From contig NYXM01000055.1 of assembly GCA_002685655.1 (NCBI GenBank), positions 1 to 30,894 of the forward strand: 30,894 nt of DNA, written 5' to 3'. Both the position numbers and the translations under genes were made by a program. Shown here in pieces: positions 23,732-30,894 of this stretch (its first letter is position 1; each line of letters starts with the position of its first letter). The notes below the pieces were generated by a model that was not told where the DNA came from, did no database searches, and saw only the letters and a program-made list of their open reading frames with translations. The DNA comes from Planctomycetaceae bacterium (GTDB lineage: Bacteria > Planctomycetota > Planctomycetia > Pirellulales > Pirellulaceae).

Positions 23732-25129
23732 ATGAACTCGAAACAGATCTTGGCCTTGTTCACTTGCTGGGTTGCCACGTTATGCTGCGTTGCGGTTGGC
23801 GCGCCGGTGAACGGGCCGAACATCGTCGTTATTATGGCGGATGATTTGGGCTGGATGGACCTGCATTGCTACGGCAATGAGCGGTTGGACACGCCAGCGT
23901 TGGATCAGCTGGCGGCCGATGGCATGCGCTTCACCAATGCGTATGCCGCGGCCCCAGTTTGCTCACCGACGCGAGCAGCGATGATGACCGGGCAAACGCC
24001 GGGCCGATTACGCCTGACCAACCACGCTCCGGGGCACAAAGACGGGTTCTCGCTTGAGGGTTCTAACCTGCAGGAAGCCGAAACCGTCCGGCACTTGGGG
24101 CTCTCCTACGTCACGATCGCTGAGCGCCTCTCCGAGGCCGGTTATGCCACGGCCCACATCGGCAAGTGGCATCTGTCCTATGTCGCCCGGAACAACAAAG
24201 CGGAGATCGCGGAGCCCGACCTTCGCCCCGACAAGCAGGGCTTTGATATCAATATCGGCGGCTGTTTCCGTGGTGGGCCACCCAGTTACTTTGCGCCCTA
24301 TCGCATCCCGACACTGACGGAAAAGGGGGAGGGCGAATACCTGCCTCAACGGTTGGCGGACGAGGCGATCGCGTATGTCCAGGAAAACCGCGACCGCCCA
24401 TTCTTCCTGAGCTGGTGGCCCTACTCCGTCCACTATCCCATGCAGGCGCGCGAGACGTTAATTGCCAAGTATCGCCAGCGCAAAGGCCCGGGCATCAAGG
24501 ATCCGATCTACGCCGCCATGATCGAAGGCATGGACACCGAGATTGGACGTTTCCTCACAGCGCTCGACAATACAGGCCTCCGCGGCAACACTCTGGTGAT
24601 CTTCAAATCCGACAATGGGGGATACAACGGCGACAACCGCCCGCTGCGCGGATTCAAGGGAATGCTCTACGAGGGAGGCATTCGTATCCCCTGGATCGTT
24701 CGTTGGCCGGGCAGGGTTGAACGCGGTACGACCTGTGCCACACCCGTGATCAGTATGGATTGTTATTCGACACTCCTTCAAGTCGCCGGTCTGTCGCCAA
24801 CGCCGAACCACCCCGTTGACGGCAAGAGCCTTTTGCCGCTGTTTGAGCAAACAAGCAACTTTGATCGCGACGCTGTCTACTTCCACTACCCCAATTATGC
24901 GTTTCACAAGAGAAACCGCCTCGGCGGCGTCATTCGCGAAGGCGATTACAAGCTCATCAAACGCTACGACGACGACACGTTGGAACTCTACAACCTGGCT
25001 GATGACATCGGCGAGAAAAAGAACTTGGCTATTGAGTCGACTGAACGCGCCAGACGCCTGGGGCACAAACTCGACATCTGGCTGCGCGAAACCGGCGCCA
25101 AGATGCCGGTCCGCGCGAATGATGATTGA
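23732..25129 (+). CDS. Secreted sulfatase (arylsulfatase family, formylglycine type)
   Basis: 465 aa from the ATG at 23732 (TAGGA site 8 bases upstream). A TTG at 23708 with an AGAGGA site is a possible longer start, but the ATG gives the better signal peptide (MNSKQILALFTCWVATLCCVAVGAP). NIVVIMADDLGWMDL supplies the calcium-binding Asp pair (37, 38). CSPTRAAMMTGQ carries Cys77, converted to formylglycine in active enzymes. GKWHLS has Lys145, and KSDNGG the second metal site. The C-terminal small domain (about 385-465) includes GGVIREGDYKLIKRYDDDTLELYNL. All core residues are present. It hydrolyses a sulfate ester, probably of an algal or animal polysaccharide in the periplasm. The specific sulfatase class is not determinable. 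A PQQ-propeller gene follows in the same direction. Confidence 0.93.
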   Translation: MNSKQILALFTCWVATLCCVAVGAPVNGPNIVVIMADDLGWMDLHCYGNERLDTPALDQLAADGMRFTNAYAAAPVCSPTRAAMMTGQTPGRLRLTNHAPGHKDGFSLEGSNLQEAETVRHLGLSYVTIAERLSEAGYATAHIGKWHLSYVARNNKAEIAEPDLRPDKQGFDINIGGCFRGGPPSYFAPYRIPTLTEKGEGEYLPQRLADEAIAYVQENRDRPFFLSWWPYSVHYPMQARETLIAKYRQRKGPGIKDPIYAAMIEGMDTEIGRFLTALDNTGLRGNTLVIFKSDNGGYNGDNRPLRGFKGMLYEGGIRIPWIVRWPGRVERGTTCATPVISMDCYSTLLQVAGLSPTPNHPVDGKSLLPLFEQTSNFDRDAVYFHYPNYAFHKRNRLGGVIREGDYKLIKRYDDDTLELYNLADDIGEKKNLAIESTERARRLGHKLDIWLRETGAKMPVRANDD

Positions 25130-25225
25130 ATGCATTCTCTGAGCATTTATTCAAACGCGCCACGGAGACAACGGATTCAGCCTCGCCTCAAATTGGAAAC
25201 ATTGGTATACGAAGGAAGGAACGCG

Positions 25226-26557
25226 TTGAAAAAGGCATTTATCGGGATGTTGTTGGCAGCGCTGGTTGCCACACGGCTCATGGCGGACGACGTCGCGGAC
25301 GAAGCTCTGAAATACTGGCCGCAGTGGAGGGGGCCGTCCTGGAACGGCGTGGCGTTGAAGGCCGATCCTCCGGTGACTTGGAGCGAAACGGCGAATTTGC
25401 GGTGGAAGACGCCTATTGAGGGCAGCGGGCACGGGACTCCCATCATCTGGGGCGATCGAATTTTTTTGCAGACCGCAATTGCTCTCGACAGGAAGATGCC
25501 CATTCCCGATGTCATTCCGGCCGGTACGCCGAACATAGAGCTCAACCCCGGGGAGGCGATCGTTTCGTGGAAACCACAGAGGTTTGCGATCGTGTGCGTC
25601 GAGCGGACCTCCGGCAGAGTGCTTTGGAGCCGGACCGTTCACGAGGCAATGCCACACCAGGGGCATCACCTCAAGGGCAGGTTTGCCTCGCAGTCGGCTG
25701 TCACAGACGGCAAGCACGTCTACGCCTACTTCGGTTCATTCGGGCTCTATTGCTTCGACTTCGACGGCCAGCTCGTCTGGAAACACGATCCCAAACCGCA
25801 GGCGAAGGAGGCCGGTTTGGGCGAAGGTAGTTCACCGGCGCTATTCGGGGACACACTGATGATCGTCGTCGATCACGAACTGCAGTCGTACGTCGTGGCG
25901 TTCGATAAGAGGACCGGCAAGGGAATCTGGAAGCAGGATCGCGACGAGGTCTCAAACTGGACCACGCCGCGCATCTTCACCCATGCGGGTCGTTGCCAGG
26001 TGGTTGTCAACGGAGCGACCGTCCGATCGTACGACTTGGCTACGGGCGAGCTGCTTTGGCAATGTGGCGGGCAGAGCTTGAGTGCGATTCCCATGCCGGC
26101 CGTCGGCCACGACTTGGTATTCGCCGCCAGCGGTTGGCGAAAGGACACGCTCCACGCGATCAAACTGGGCCAGCGCGGCGACTTGACCGACAGCAAGAGC
26201 GTGGTCTGGTCGCTCCGTCGCGGTACACCCTACGTGCCATGTCCGATGCTGTGGGGCGATGAGATCTATCTGCTGGAAGATCGTAGTTTCTTCTCCTGCC
26301 TCGGCGCAACCGATGGCACACGTCACTACTTCAAACACCGCTTGCCCGGGCTCCTGAACTTCAGTGCCTCGCCAGTCGGCGCGGCGGACCGCATCTACTT
26401 ACTCAGCGAAGAAGGCAAAACAGTCGTTGTGCAACGCGGCCCGCAATTGAAAGTTCTGGCGATCAACGAATTGGACGAGAGATTCTTGGCATCACCAGCC
26501 ATCGTAGGCGACGCCATCTACCTCCGGGGCAATAAACATCTGTTCTGCTTTGAGTAG
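25226..26557 (+). CDS. Secreted PQQ-type beta-propeller protein (BamB-like fold)
   Basis: 443 aa, starting from a TTG at 25226 with a strong GGAAGGA site 5 bases upstream; the product then begins MKKAFIGMLLAALVATRLMADD, a textbook signal peptide. An ATG at 25130, touching the sulfatase stop, is in frame but has no ribosome site and would bury the signal. The mature part starts YWPQWRGPSWNGVA, the common opening of planctomycete PQQ-like proteins, and shows blades such as CVERTSGRVLWSR, YCFDFDGQLVWKH, VAFDKRTGKGIWKQD and YDLATGELLWQCGG, enough for one seven- or eight-bladed propeller. It has no haem site. Its position 96 bp after the sulfatase suggests co-expression. Activity unknown. Confidence 0.87.
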   Translation: MKKAFIGMLLAALVATRLMADDVADEALKYWPQWRGPSWNGVALKADPPVTWSETANLRWKTPIEGSGHGTPIIWGDRIFLQTAIALDRKMPIPDVIPAGTPNIELNPGEAIVSWKPQRFAIVCVERTSGRVLWSRTVHEAMPHQGHHLKGRFASQSAVTDGKHVYAYFGSFGLYCFDFDGQLVWKHDPKPQAKEAGLGEGSSPALFGDTLMIVVDHELQSYVVAFDKRTGKGIWKQDRDEVSNWTTPRIFTHAGRCQVVVNGATVRSYDLATGELLWQCGGQSLSAIPMPAVGHDLVFAASGWRKDTLHAIKLGQRGDLTDSKSVVWSLRRGTPYVPCPMLWGDEIYLLEDRSFFSCLGATDGTRHYFKHRLPGLLNFSASPVGAADRIYLLSEEGKTVVVQRGPQLKVLAINELDERFLASPAIVGDAIYLRGNKHLFCFE

Positions 26558-26980
26558 GCTGCAAGTTCCGAGACCCGAATCCCAGGCCGCTCCCTAGAGA
26601 GATCGAGTATGGTCCAACGAAGAGACGAACAGAGCGGATCGACGAACCTGACACGTCCCCTCGCGTCAGCTCCAAGCGTTAAGAGCGACTCGTACGGGTC
26701 GAAGTCATTTGGCCAGTCGTTCTTTTGAAGAAGTCAGTCGCATTCCTCGACAGTGAGTCGACGCGCGACGTCTTCGTTGGATCTGGCCGGGTCTTGGCTG
26801 GACTTGCCTCGTTGAGCGAGTGTGTTCTCACATTGCTCGTCTGTGCAGCTTTGCCGCGACGGTCGGTCTCACATTGGTCTCACCGACGCACGTGGACGCA
26901 ATCTGCTTGAAGCACCTCATCAGCGCGCCGAACACCAGGCGAGTTCCGATCATCGAGTCGCTGGTTGTGGAACACGTGAG
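26558..26980. other. 423-bp gap without a supported gene
   Basis: This lies between two convergent genes. Short frames exist on both strands but lack ribosome sites and family features. The only structure I see is a weak hairpin (gtcggt at 26862-26867 with accgac at 26882-26887) containing two TCTCAC copies. Confidence 0.5.
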
Positions 26981-28174
26981 CTAGCGCGTTCGAGCTATCT
27001 CGCGATACATTGCTTCAACTTCGTTGGCGGTGATCTCCCGGTTGAGAATCGTCAACTCATCGAGAAGGCCTCGATAGTGTTCATATCTGTTGTTTCGACC
27101 CGAGACGCCCAGGTAGAGATGGCCATGGGGTTTGCCGGCTTTGGAGCTCTTAGGTTTCTGCTCAGCGATCAATGCCCCATTGTGATACATTCGCATTACG
27201 CCCCCATCACTATGCCTCCCGAATGTAATCACAATATGATGCCATTTTTCGTACGGTGGAGTACGGGCGGCGCGGACGGCGCCGAAGCCTCCTTCAAAGC
27301 GGAGAGGGCCGGTATTGCCGCGATACGACTGCCAGCGCAGTTCATAGGTCAGTTCCTTAGACACGATACGGGGATAGTCCGCTCCCTTGATCGGATAGAC
27401 CCAGACCGAAATGGAAAAGGCGTCGGCTGGCTGTAGGGTCGTTGCGTTGCCGCAATCGACGTAGCTTTGCCCTTGGAATTCTAGAGCCTCGCCCTTCACG
27501 CCAGGCACCACGGTGGCTCCACGAATCTCTCCGTGATTTTCGTGTCCACTTAGGTCTTTGACAACCTTCTCTCCGCTTTGGCCCGTTAGTGTCTCAGAAT
27601 CAAACGTCATCCGTAAGACAATCGATGAGTTCAGATCGTTTAACACACTGCTCAATGGTTGCTCACGCTTTGTTGGCGGATTGGCTTCCATCGGTTCATC
27701 AGCGCTCTTCTTCGACGCTGATCTCGGCTTGGTGACCACACCAACCTCGGAGTCCGCTGGTTGTCGCGCTCTAGCGCTAAACATCCTGACGCCAAGGCCG
27801 AAGCATAGCACGAACACAACGACGACTAACGCAGTAGCGGCAACCAATACCAACATGAGCGGTCGAGAGTTCTGAACTGTAGTTGGGAGCCACTGATCGG
27901 AATTCACCTCCTTGAGTTCTTCGTCATACGCCGCTTTCGAATCGGCATTCAGCAAACAGACTCGGGCTTGTGAGATTTCGTTTAAGAGTTGTTGCGTTTC
28001 CCTCGCATGGACACCGAGCTGAAACGTCCTGAGATGCAGCATTCGCTGGTCAGCCGCATTTTCAATCACACGAGGCGAATCTTCAAAGTCGGAAATGCCG
28101 AGCACTCGGTAATAGTTCGCAGGCTGTTGTTCGGGCGGAATGCCAAGCCATTCGTAATATGGATCGAACACCAT
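26981..28174 (-). CDS. Membrane protein: FDPY/WLGIPP J-like N-domain + TM helix + LamG domain
   Basis: 397 aa. Residues 3-90 (FDPYYEWLGIPP, NYYRVLGI, RMLHLRTFQLG, LLNEISQARVCLLN, AAYDEEL) form a helical domain that I know from planctomycete proteins, where it precedes varied C-terminal modules. Its YYRVLGI start and AYDEEL end resemble a divergent DnaJ-like fold without the HPD motif. One membrane helix spans about 105-128, followed by a charged linker to 180. Residues 186-395 are a LamG/concanavalin-like lectin domain (DLSGHENHG, FQGQSYVDCG, SVWVYP, KWHHIVITFGR, GLLDELTILNREIT). The predicted topology is helical domain inside, lectin domain outside the cytoplasmic membrane. Ligand unknown. 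It lies downstream of CysK, in the same direction but 380 bp apart. Confidence 0.82.
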   Translation of the reverse strand: MVFDPYYEWLGIPPEQQPANYYRVLGISDFEDSPRVIENAADQRMLHLRTFQLGVHARETQQLLNEISQARVCLLNADSKAAYDEELKEVNSDQWLPTTVQNSRPLMLVLVAATALVVVVFVLCFGLGVRMFSARARQPADSEVGVVTKPRSASKKSADEPMEANPPTKREQPLSSVLNDLNSSIVLRMTFDSETLTGQSGEKVVKDLSGHENHGEIRGATVVPGVKGEALEFQGQSYVDCGNATTLQPADAFSISVWVYPIKGADYPRIVSKELTYELRWQSYRGNTGPLRFEGGFGAVRAARTPPYEKWHHIVITFGRHSDGGVMRMYHNGALIAEQKPKSSKAGKPHGHLYLGVSGRNNRYEHYRGLLDELTILNREITANEVEAMYREIARTR

Positions 28175-28555
28175 GCCTCACGAGGTCCTTTCAAATCGCT
28201 TTTTCGCAATGCGTAGTGTAGCGAGGCCGTGCCTCGGACCGATGTGAGCTATCACTCGATTGCTGACTTCTTTCTCCATCAAGCGTCAGCGATCAGGCAA
28301 TAACCCCACCTCAAGGTGGGTCAACGTAATCGCGACACATCGCCTTCTGAATCTTGGGGTAGACCTGTGGACGAATCCATTGACGACCGTATGAAGGTCG
28401 GCTCCATTAGAGATTGTTCGAGGAATTACTGTCCGATAGTCGCCTTTCGCTCCGCGAAAGGAGCGTGCTTTCGCGGAGCGAAAGACGACAATAGAAGATC
28501 GGACACTGCTAAACGGGGCGACGCGCGAGTGTTCGGTGAAGATTCCGATACAGAG
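28175..28555. other. 381-bp gap containing three hairpins
   Basis: No gene is supported between cysK and the LamG gene. Besides the long inverted repeat at 28439-28489, there are two short hairpins: cgaggc/gcctcg (28222-28227 with 28231-28236) and cccacct/aggtggg (28305-28311 with 28314-28320). The promoter of the leftward LamG gene must lie here or further right. Confidence 0.55.
28431..28504. repeat. Inverted repeat, 22-bp arms plus outer 6-bp arms
   Basis: Arms 28439-28460 (gtcgcctttcgctccgcgaa...) and 28468-28489 match at 21 of 22 positions around a 7-nt loop. An outer GTCCGA (28431-28436) pairs with TCGGAC (28499-28504), with a bulge of about 8 bases on the right side. The CTTTCGCGGAGCGAAAG core looks like a recurrent Pirellulaceae intergenic element from memory. 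It lies just beyond the cysK stop, but no U-run follows on either strand. Confidence 0.8.
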
Positions 28556-29518
28556 TCATTCCGGGTACAGGGTCGTGGACAGATAGCGTTCGCCGATGTC
28601 CGGCAGCACGACCACGATCAGTTTGCCATTGTTTTCCGGCCGTTTGGCAACTTCCAACGCCGCCCAGGCAGCGGCGCCGCTGCTGATACCGCACATCAGC
28701 CCTTCCTGACCCGCCAGCTGGCGAGCCGTTTCCGCGGCGTCTTCATCAGCGACCTGGACAACATCATCGATCACCTCGATGTTCAGAACATCAGGAATGA
28801 ACCCGGCCCCGATGCCTTGGATGGTATGCTTGCCCGGCTTGAGCGCTTCACCGGCGCGGCGTTGTGTAATCACCGGGCTGTTGGCGGGTTCGACGGCGAT
28901 TGACTGCAGGGACGGCTTGAGTTCCTTCAGCGTTTCTGAAACGCCCGTAATCGTGCCACCGGTGCCGACGCCGGAGACAAAGATGTCGATTTTGCCATCG
29001 GTGTCGCGCCAGATCTCTGGCGCCGTGGTCTGACGGTGGACTTCCGGGTTGGCGGGATTCTCGAACTGTTGCGGCATGAAATAGCGATCCGGATCCTCCG
29101 CGACCAATTCTTCGGCTCGCCGGACAGCGCCCGGCATCCCTTCGGCGGCCGGCGTCAGCACCAATTCGGCACCTAACGCCCGCAGCATCCGGCGTCGTTC
29201 TTTGGTCATGCTCTCGGGCATCGTGACCCGCAGCTTGTAGCCCCGCGCCGCACAAACAAACGCCAACCCGATCCCCGTGTTGCCGCTGGTCGGTTCAATG
29301 ATCACGGTATCGGCGTGGATCTTGTCGTCCCGCTCCGCAGCATTGATCATCGCCATCCCGATCCGATCCTTGACACTCCATAAAGGGTTCATGTTTTCGA
29401 CTTTTGCAACCACAGTGGCTACGCAACCGTCGGTTACTCGATTCAACGCCACCAAAGGTGTGTTGCCGATGCACTGTGTAATCGTTTCGTTGATACCCTG
29501 ATTGGCTGCAGTTGACAT
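28556..29518 (-). CDS. cysK: Cysteine synthase (O-acetylserine sulfhydrylase)
   Basis: 320 aa from the ATG at 29518 (AAGGA site 7 bases upstream); the frame extends to 29581 without family similarity. It joins O-acetylserine and sulfide to give cysteine, with [14 protein letters not shown] carries the Schiff-base Lys50, PTSGNTG binds the substrate carboxylate, [10 protein letters not shown] binds the PLP phosphate, and GISSGAA lies near the C-terminus. Length and motif order are those of CysK; the KDR form of the lysine motif and the lack of a CBS domain exclude cystathionine beta-synthase of the long type. No cysE or sulfate-assimilation gene is adjacent. It is cytosolic and housekeeping in character, not obviously linked to the neighbouring genes. 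Confidence 0.95.
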   Translation of the reverse strand: MSTAANQGINETITQCIGNTPLVALNRVTDGCVATVVAKVENMNPLWSVKDRIGMAMINAAERDDKIHADTVIIEPTSGNTGIGLAFVCAARGYKLRVTMPESMTKERRRMLRALGAELVLTPAAEGMPGAVRRAEELVAEDPDRYFMPQQFENPANPEVHRQTTAPEIWRDTDGKIDIFVSGVGTGGTITGVSETLKELKPSLQSIAVEPANSPVITQRRAGEALKPGKHTIQGIGAGFIPDVLNIEVIDDVVQVADEDAAETARQLAGQEGLMCGISSGAAAWAALEVAKRPENNGKLIVVVLPDIGERYLSTTLYPE

Positions 29519-29659
29519 GGTGGTTCCTTCTGTTTCGAATCGAAGTGGCCGAATGGCGGGAAACTGAATATAGCAGACCATTCAAAACAGGGTCAACGCA
29601 ATCAGACTTGATTGTTGCTACGATGAATATGGGTACATTTTCAAGCGACACCTAAATGC

Positions 29660-30541
29660 TCAAAATGACGGAACTGCGTTTCCGTCATTACGCGTGATAA
29701 GCGATTTCAGAACACCCAGGTTGATGGTCTCCGCGAGGAAATGTACAGACCCGTCCGTCATCGCCACTTGGACCCCGCCGGGATGGTTGCTTCCCATTTC
29801 GCCGGCGCCTCCGTTGATCATCGTTTTCATCGTTTCCAGATCCAGGTCGGTGGGCTCCATCCAATTGGTCGAGGATCCGACGACCTCAACGACCAGAATC
29901 GTATTTGACGTTCCGTCTGTGACGTCCGCAAAACGGATCTGATTCGGACCTTCAAAAACTGTACCAGGTCCGACAATGGCCATGTAATTGGTCCGAGCAT
30001 GATTCGTCCCATCCGCCGACGGGCAGCCATATACTTCAATCGCGATCTGCGAAAGGTGCTGATTCTGGGGTGAATCCCAGGCAGTGTTGAAATCGATCTG
30101 CTCATACAGCGCGGATTGTCCAATGAAGGGGAGAATCAACGTTCTCCAACTGTGCAACTTGTTACCGTCTTCGTCCACCGTGTAGGCCGGTGGAAGTGCT
30201 CCGTAGCTATCGTGGTAATTGTGCATGGCCAGGGCAATTTGCTTGAGATTATTCGAGCATTGCATCCGTCGCGCAGCTTCCCTCGCTGCTTGGACAGCTG
30301 GTAGCAAAAGGGCAATCAATACCGGACCCATACAGAGAAAGACTCCCAACACGACGATCATGGCGACCATTCCGCCTGACATTCCGGAGGCCGTTGCCGG
30401 TGCCGTCACCGCGCCGGGTTTCAGAGGCGCGCCAATCGTCACCGTCTGACCGCACGAAGCGCAAGGGCCACTCTGCCCCACATACTCGTCGGCAACCTGG
30501 GTTACTTTGCCGCAATGCGGGCATTGGAATCGTATAGGCAT
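29660..30541 (-). CDS. DUF1559 pseudopilin-like protein with N-terminal zinc ribbon
   Basis: 293 aa from the ATG at 30541 (CAGGAG site 7 bases upstream). Residues 7-30 form a zinc ribbon (CPHC..., CASC: Cys7, Cys10, Cys27, Cys30). A linker leads to a hydrophobic helix (about 53-80), immediately followed by LLPAVQAAREAARRMQCSNNLKQIALAMHNYHD, here spanning residues about 78-110, the signature that opens DUF1559 domains. The C-terminus has FADVTDGTSNTILVVE and the terminal H-x-G motif region HPGGVQVAMTDGSVHFLAE. DUF1559 proteins are massively expanded in Planctomycetota and resemble type II secretion/type IV pilin folds. Here the zinc ribbon replaces the usual prepilin leader, so the protein is probably membrane-anchored with the ribbon in the cytosol. 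Function unknown. Confidence 0.9.
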   Translation of the reverse strand: MPIRFQCPHCGKVTQVADEYVGQSGPCASCGQTVTIGAPLKPGAVTAPATASGMSGGMVAMIVVLGVFLCMGPVLIALLLPAVQAAREAARRMQCSNNLKQIALAMHNYHDSYGALPPAYTVDEDGNKLHSWRTLILPFIGQSALYEQIDFNTAWDSPQNQHLSQIAIEVYGCPSADGTNHARTNYMAIVGPGTVFEGPNQIRFADVTDGTSNTILVVEVVGSSTNWMEPTDLDLETMKTMINGGAGEMGSNHPGGVQVAMTDGSVHFLAETINLGVLKSLITRNDGNAVPSF

Positions 30542-30804
30542 CGAAATTCTCCTGATTGCAAGCAAGGGCTTGAAATGTAGCGCCGCTGAACTCGAATGGG
30601 TACGTGGATGTTCCTCAATCTCTAATTTGGGTTATTCGACCCGAGGGAGACTATCTTGGTGAATTTGGCGCACGGCATCTTGGTGAGTCTTGTCGCGAGA
30701 ACTGGAATTACGATGCCCCGACTGGCAGACGCCTGAGCGTACGATTATCTTGGTCCAGCGTTATCAGACCGTCAATCCGGCCTCCACTCGAACCATCCCA
30801 CACG

Positions 30805-30894
30805 ATGAACACAACAACATCTAGACGTGTTGCCTTGGTTACCGGTGGCGGAACGGGCGTGGGACGCGCCGCGGTCCTGCAATTTGCCCGCCGA
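30805..30894 (+). CDS. Short-chain dehydrogenase/reductase, N-terminus only
   Basis: The first 30 codons of a gene running off the right edge. They read MNTTTSRRVALVTGGGTGVG then RAAVLQFARR: a beta strand followed by the TGGGTGVG dinucleotide-binding motif of classical SDRs. The ATG at 30805 starts 263 bp from the divergent DUF1559 gene, so the space between holds both promoters. No further detail can be given. Confidence 0.8.
   Translation, partial: MNTTTSRRVALVTGGGTGVGRAAVLQFARR

Noticed and set aside
26725..26910. Small gene in the gap after the second propeller protein
   Set aside because: No ribosome site, Ser/Arg-rich composition and no recognisable fold; treated as non-coding.
28439..28489. 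Rho-independent terminator for cysK
   Set aside because: The stem is strong, but no run of U follows it in the cysK direction; kept as a repeat only.

Overview
The window looks like chromosomal DNA of a planctomycete (Planctomycetota, probably a Pirellulales-type bacterium). The pointers are family-level: a large Pirellula/Verrucomicrobium-type protein with a C-terminal CxxCH haem site (18509-21505), a DUF1559 protein with a zinc-ribbon front end (29660-30541), a protein pairing an FDPY..WLGIPP N-terminal domain with a LamG domain (26981-28174), a secreted sulfatase, and two secreted PQQ-type beta-propeller proteins. I saw no rRNA, tRNA, CRISPR array, phage gene or intact transposase.

Layout. 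(1) 1-369: the end of a SnoaL/DUF4440-like protein cut by the window edge. (2) 477-9588, minus strand, read right to left: an MR-type enolase-superfamily enzyme, a SelA/DgaE-like PLP enzyme, a Tat-exported protein, an MFS transporter, a fused amidohydrolase-aminotransferase, and a lipoprotein with a squalene-cyclase-like fold. (3) 9698-13228, plus strand, diverging from the first block: an amidohydrolase/deacetylase, a second MR-type enolase-superfamily enzyme, and a DapA-family lyase/aldolase. (4) An SDR oxidoreductase (minus), then a large PQQ-propeller protein and a DoeB/AstE-like deacylase (plus). (5) 18509-21505: the cytochrome/HEAT-type protein. (6) 21500-23730: a decayed zone with a frameshifted, truncated pectate-lyase remnant, an unrecognised secreted protein and a LamG scrap. 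(7) 23732-26557: sulfatase and PQQ protein in tandem. (8) 26981-30894: LamG protein, CysK, DUF1559 protein, and the first 30 codons of another SDR.

The most coherent biology is the block at about 1.9-14.2 kb. It encodes uptake (MFS of the anion:cation symporter type), N- or O-deacylation (amidohydrolase), dehydration or epimerisation of an acid sugar or related acid (two MR-type enzymes), PLP-dependent elimination (SelA-like), aldol cleavage (DapA-like), oxidoreduction (SDR) and transamination. My inference is a catabolic route for an acylated amino-sugar acid or similar hydroxy/amino acid ending in a 2-keto acid that is cleaved. The substrate cannot be read from the sequence, and no regulator or sugar kinase is present in the window.

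The other main observation is the non-coding layer. Two elements (10932-11027 and 13268-13406) each consist of two inverted copies of the same hairpin, GTTGTGGnnnGGTCTCCyGACCnnnCCAC, with compensating changes in the stems. They bracket the second enolase-superfamily gene and the DapA-like gene, and are built like REPINs or small MITEs. Three unrelated long inverted repeats lie at 4254-4323, 7169-7241 and 28439-28489.
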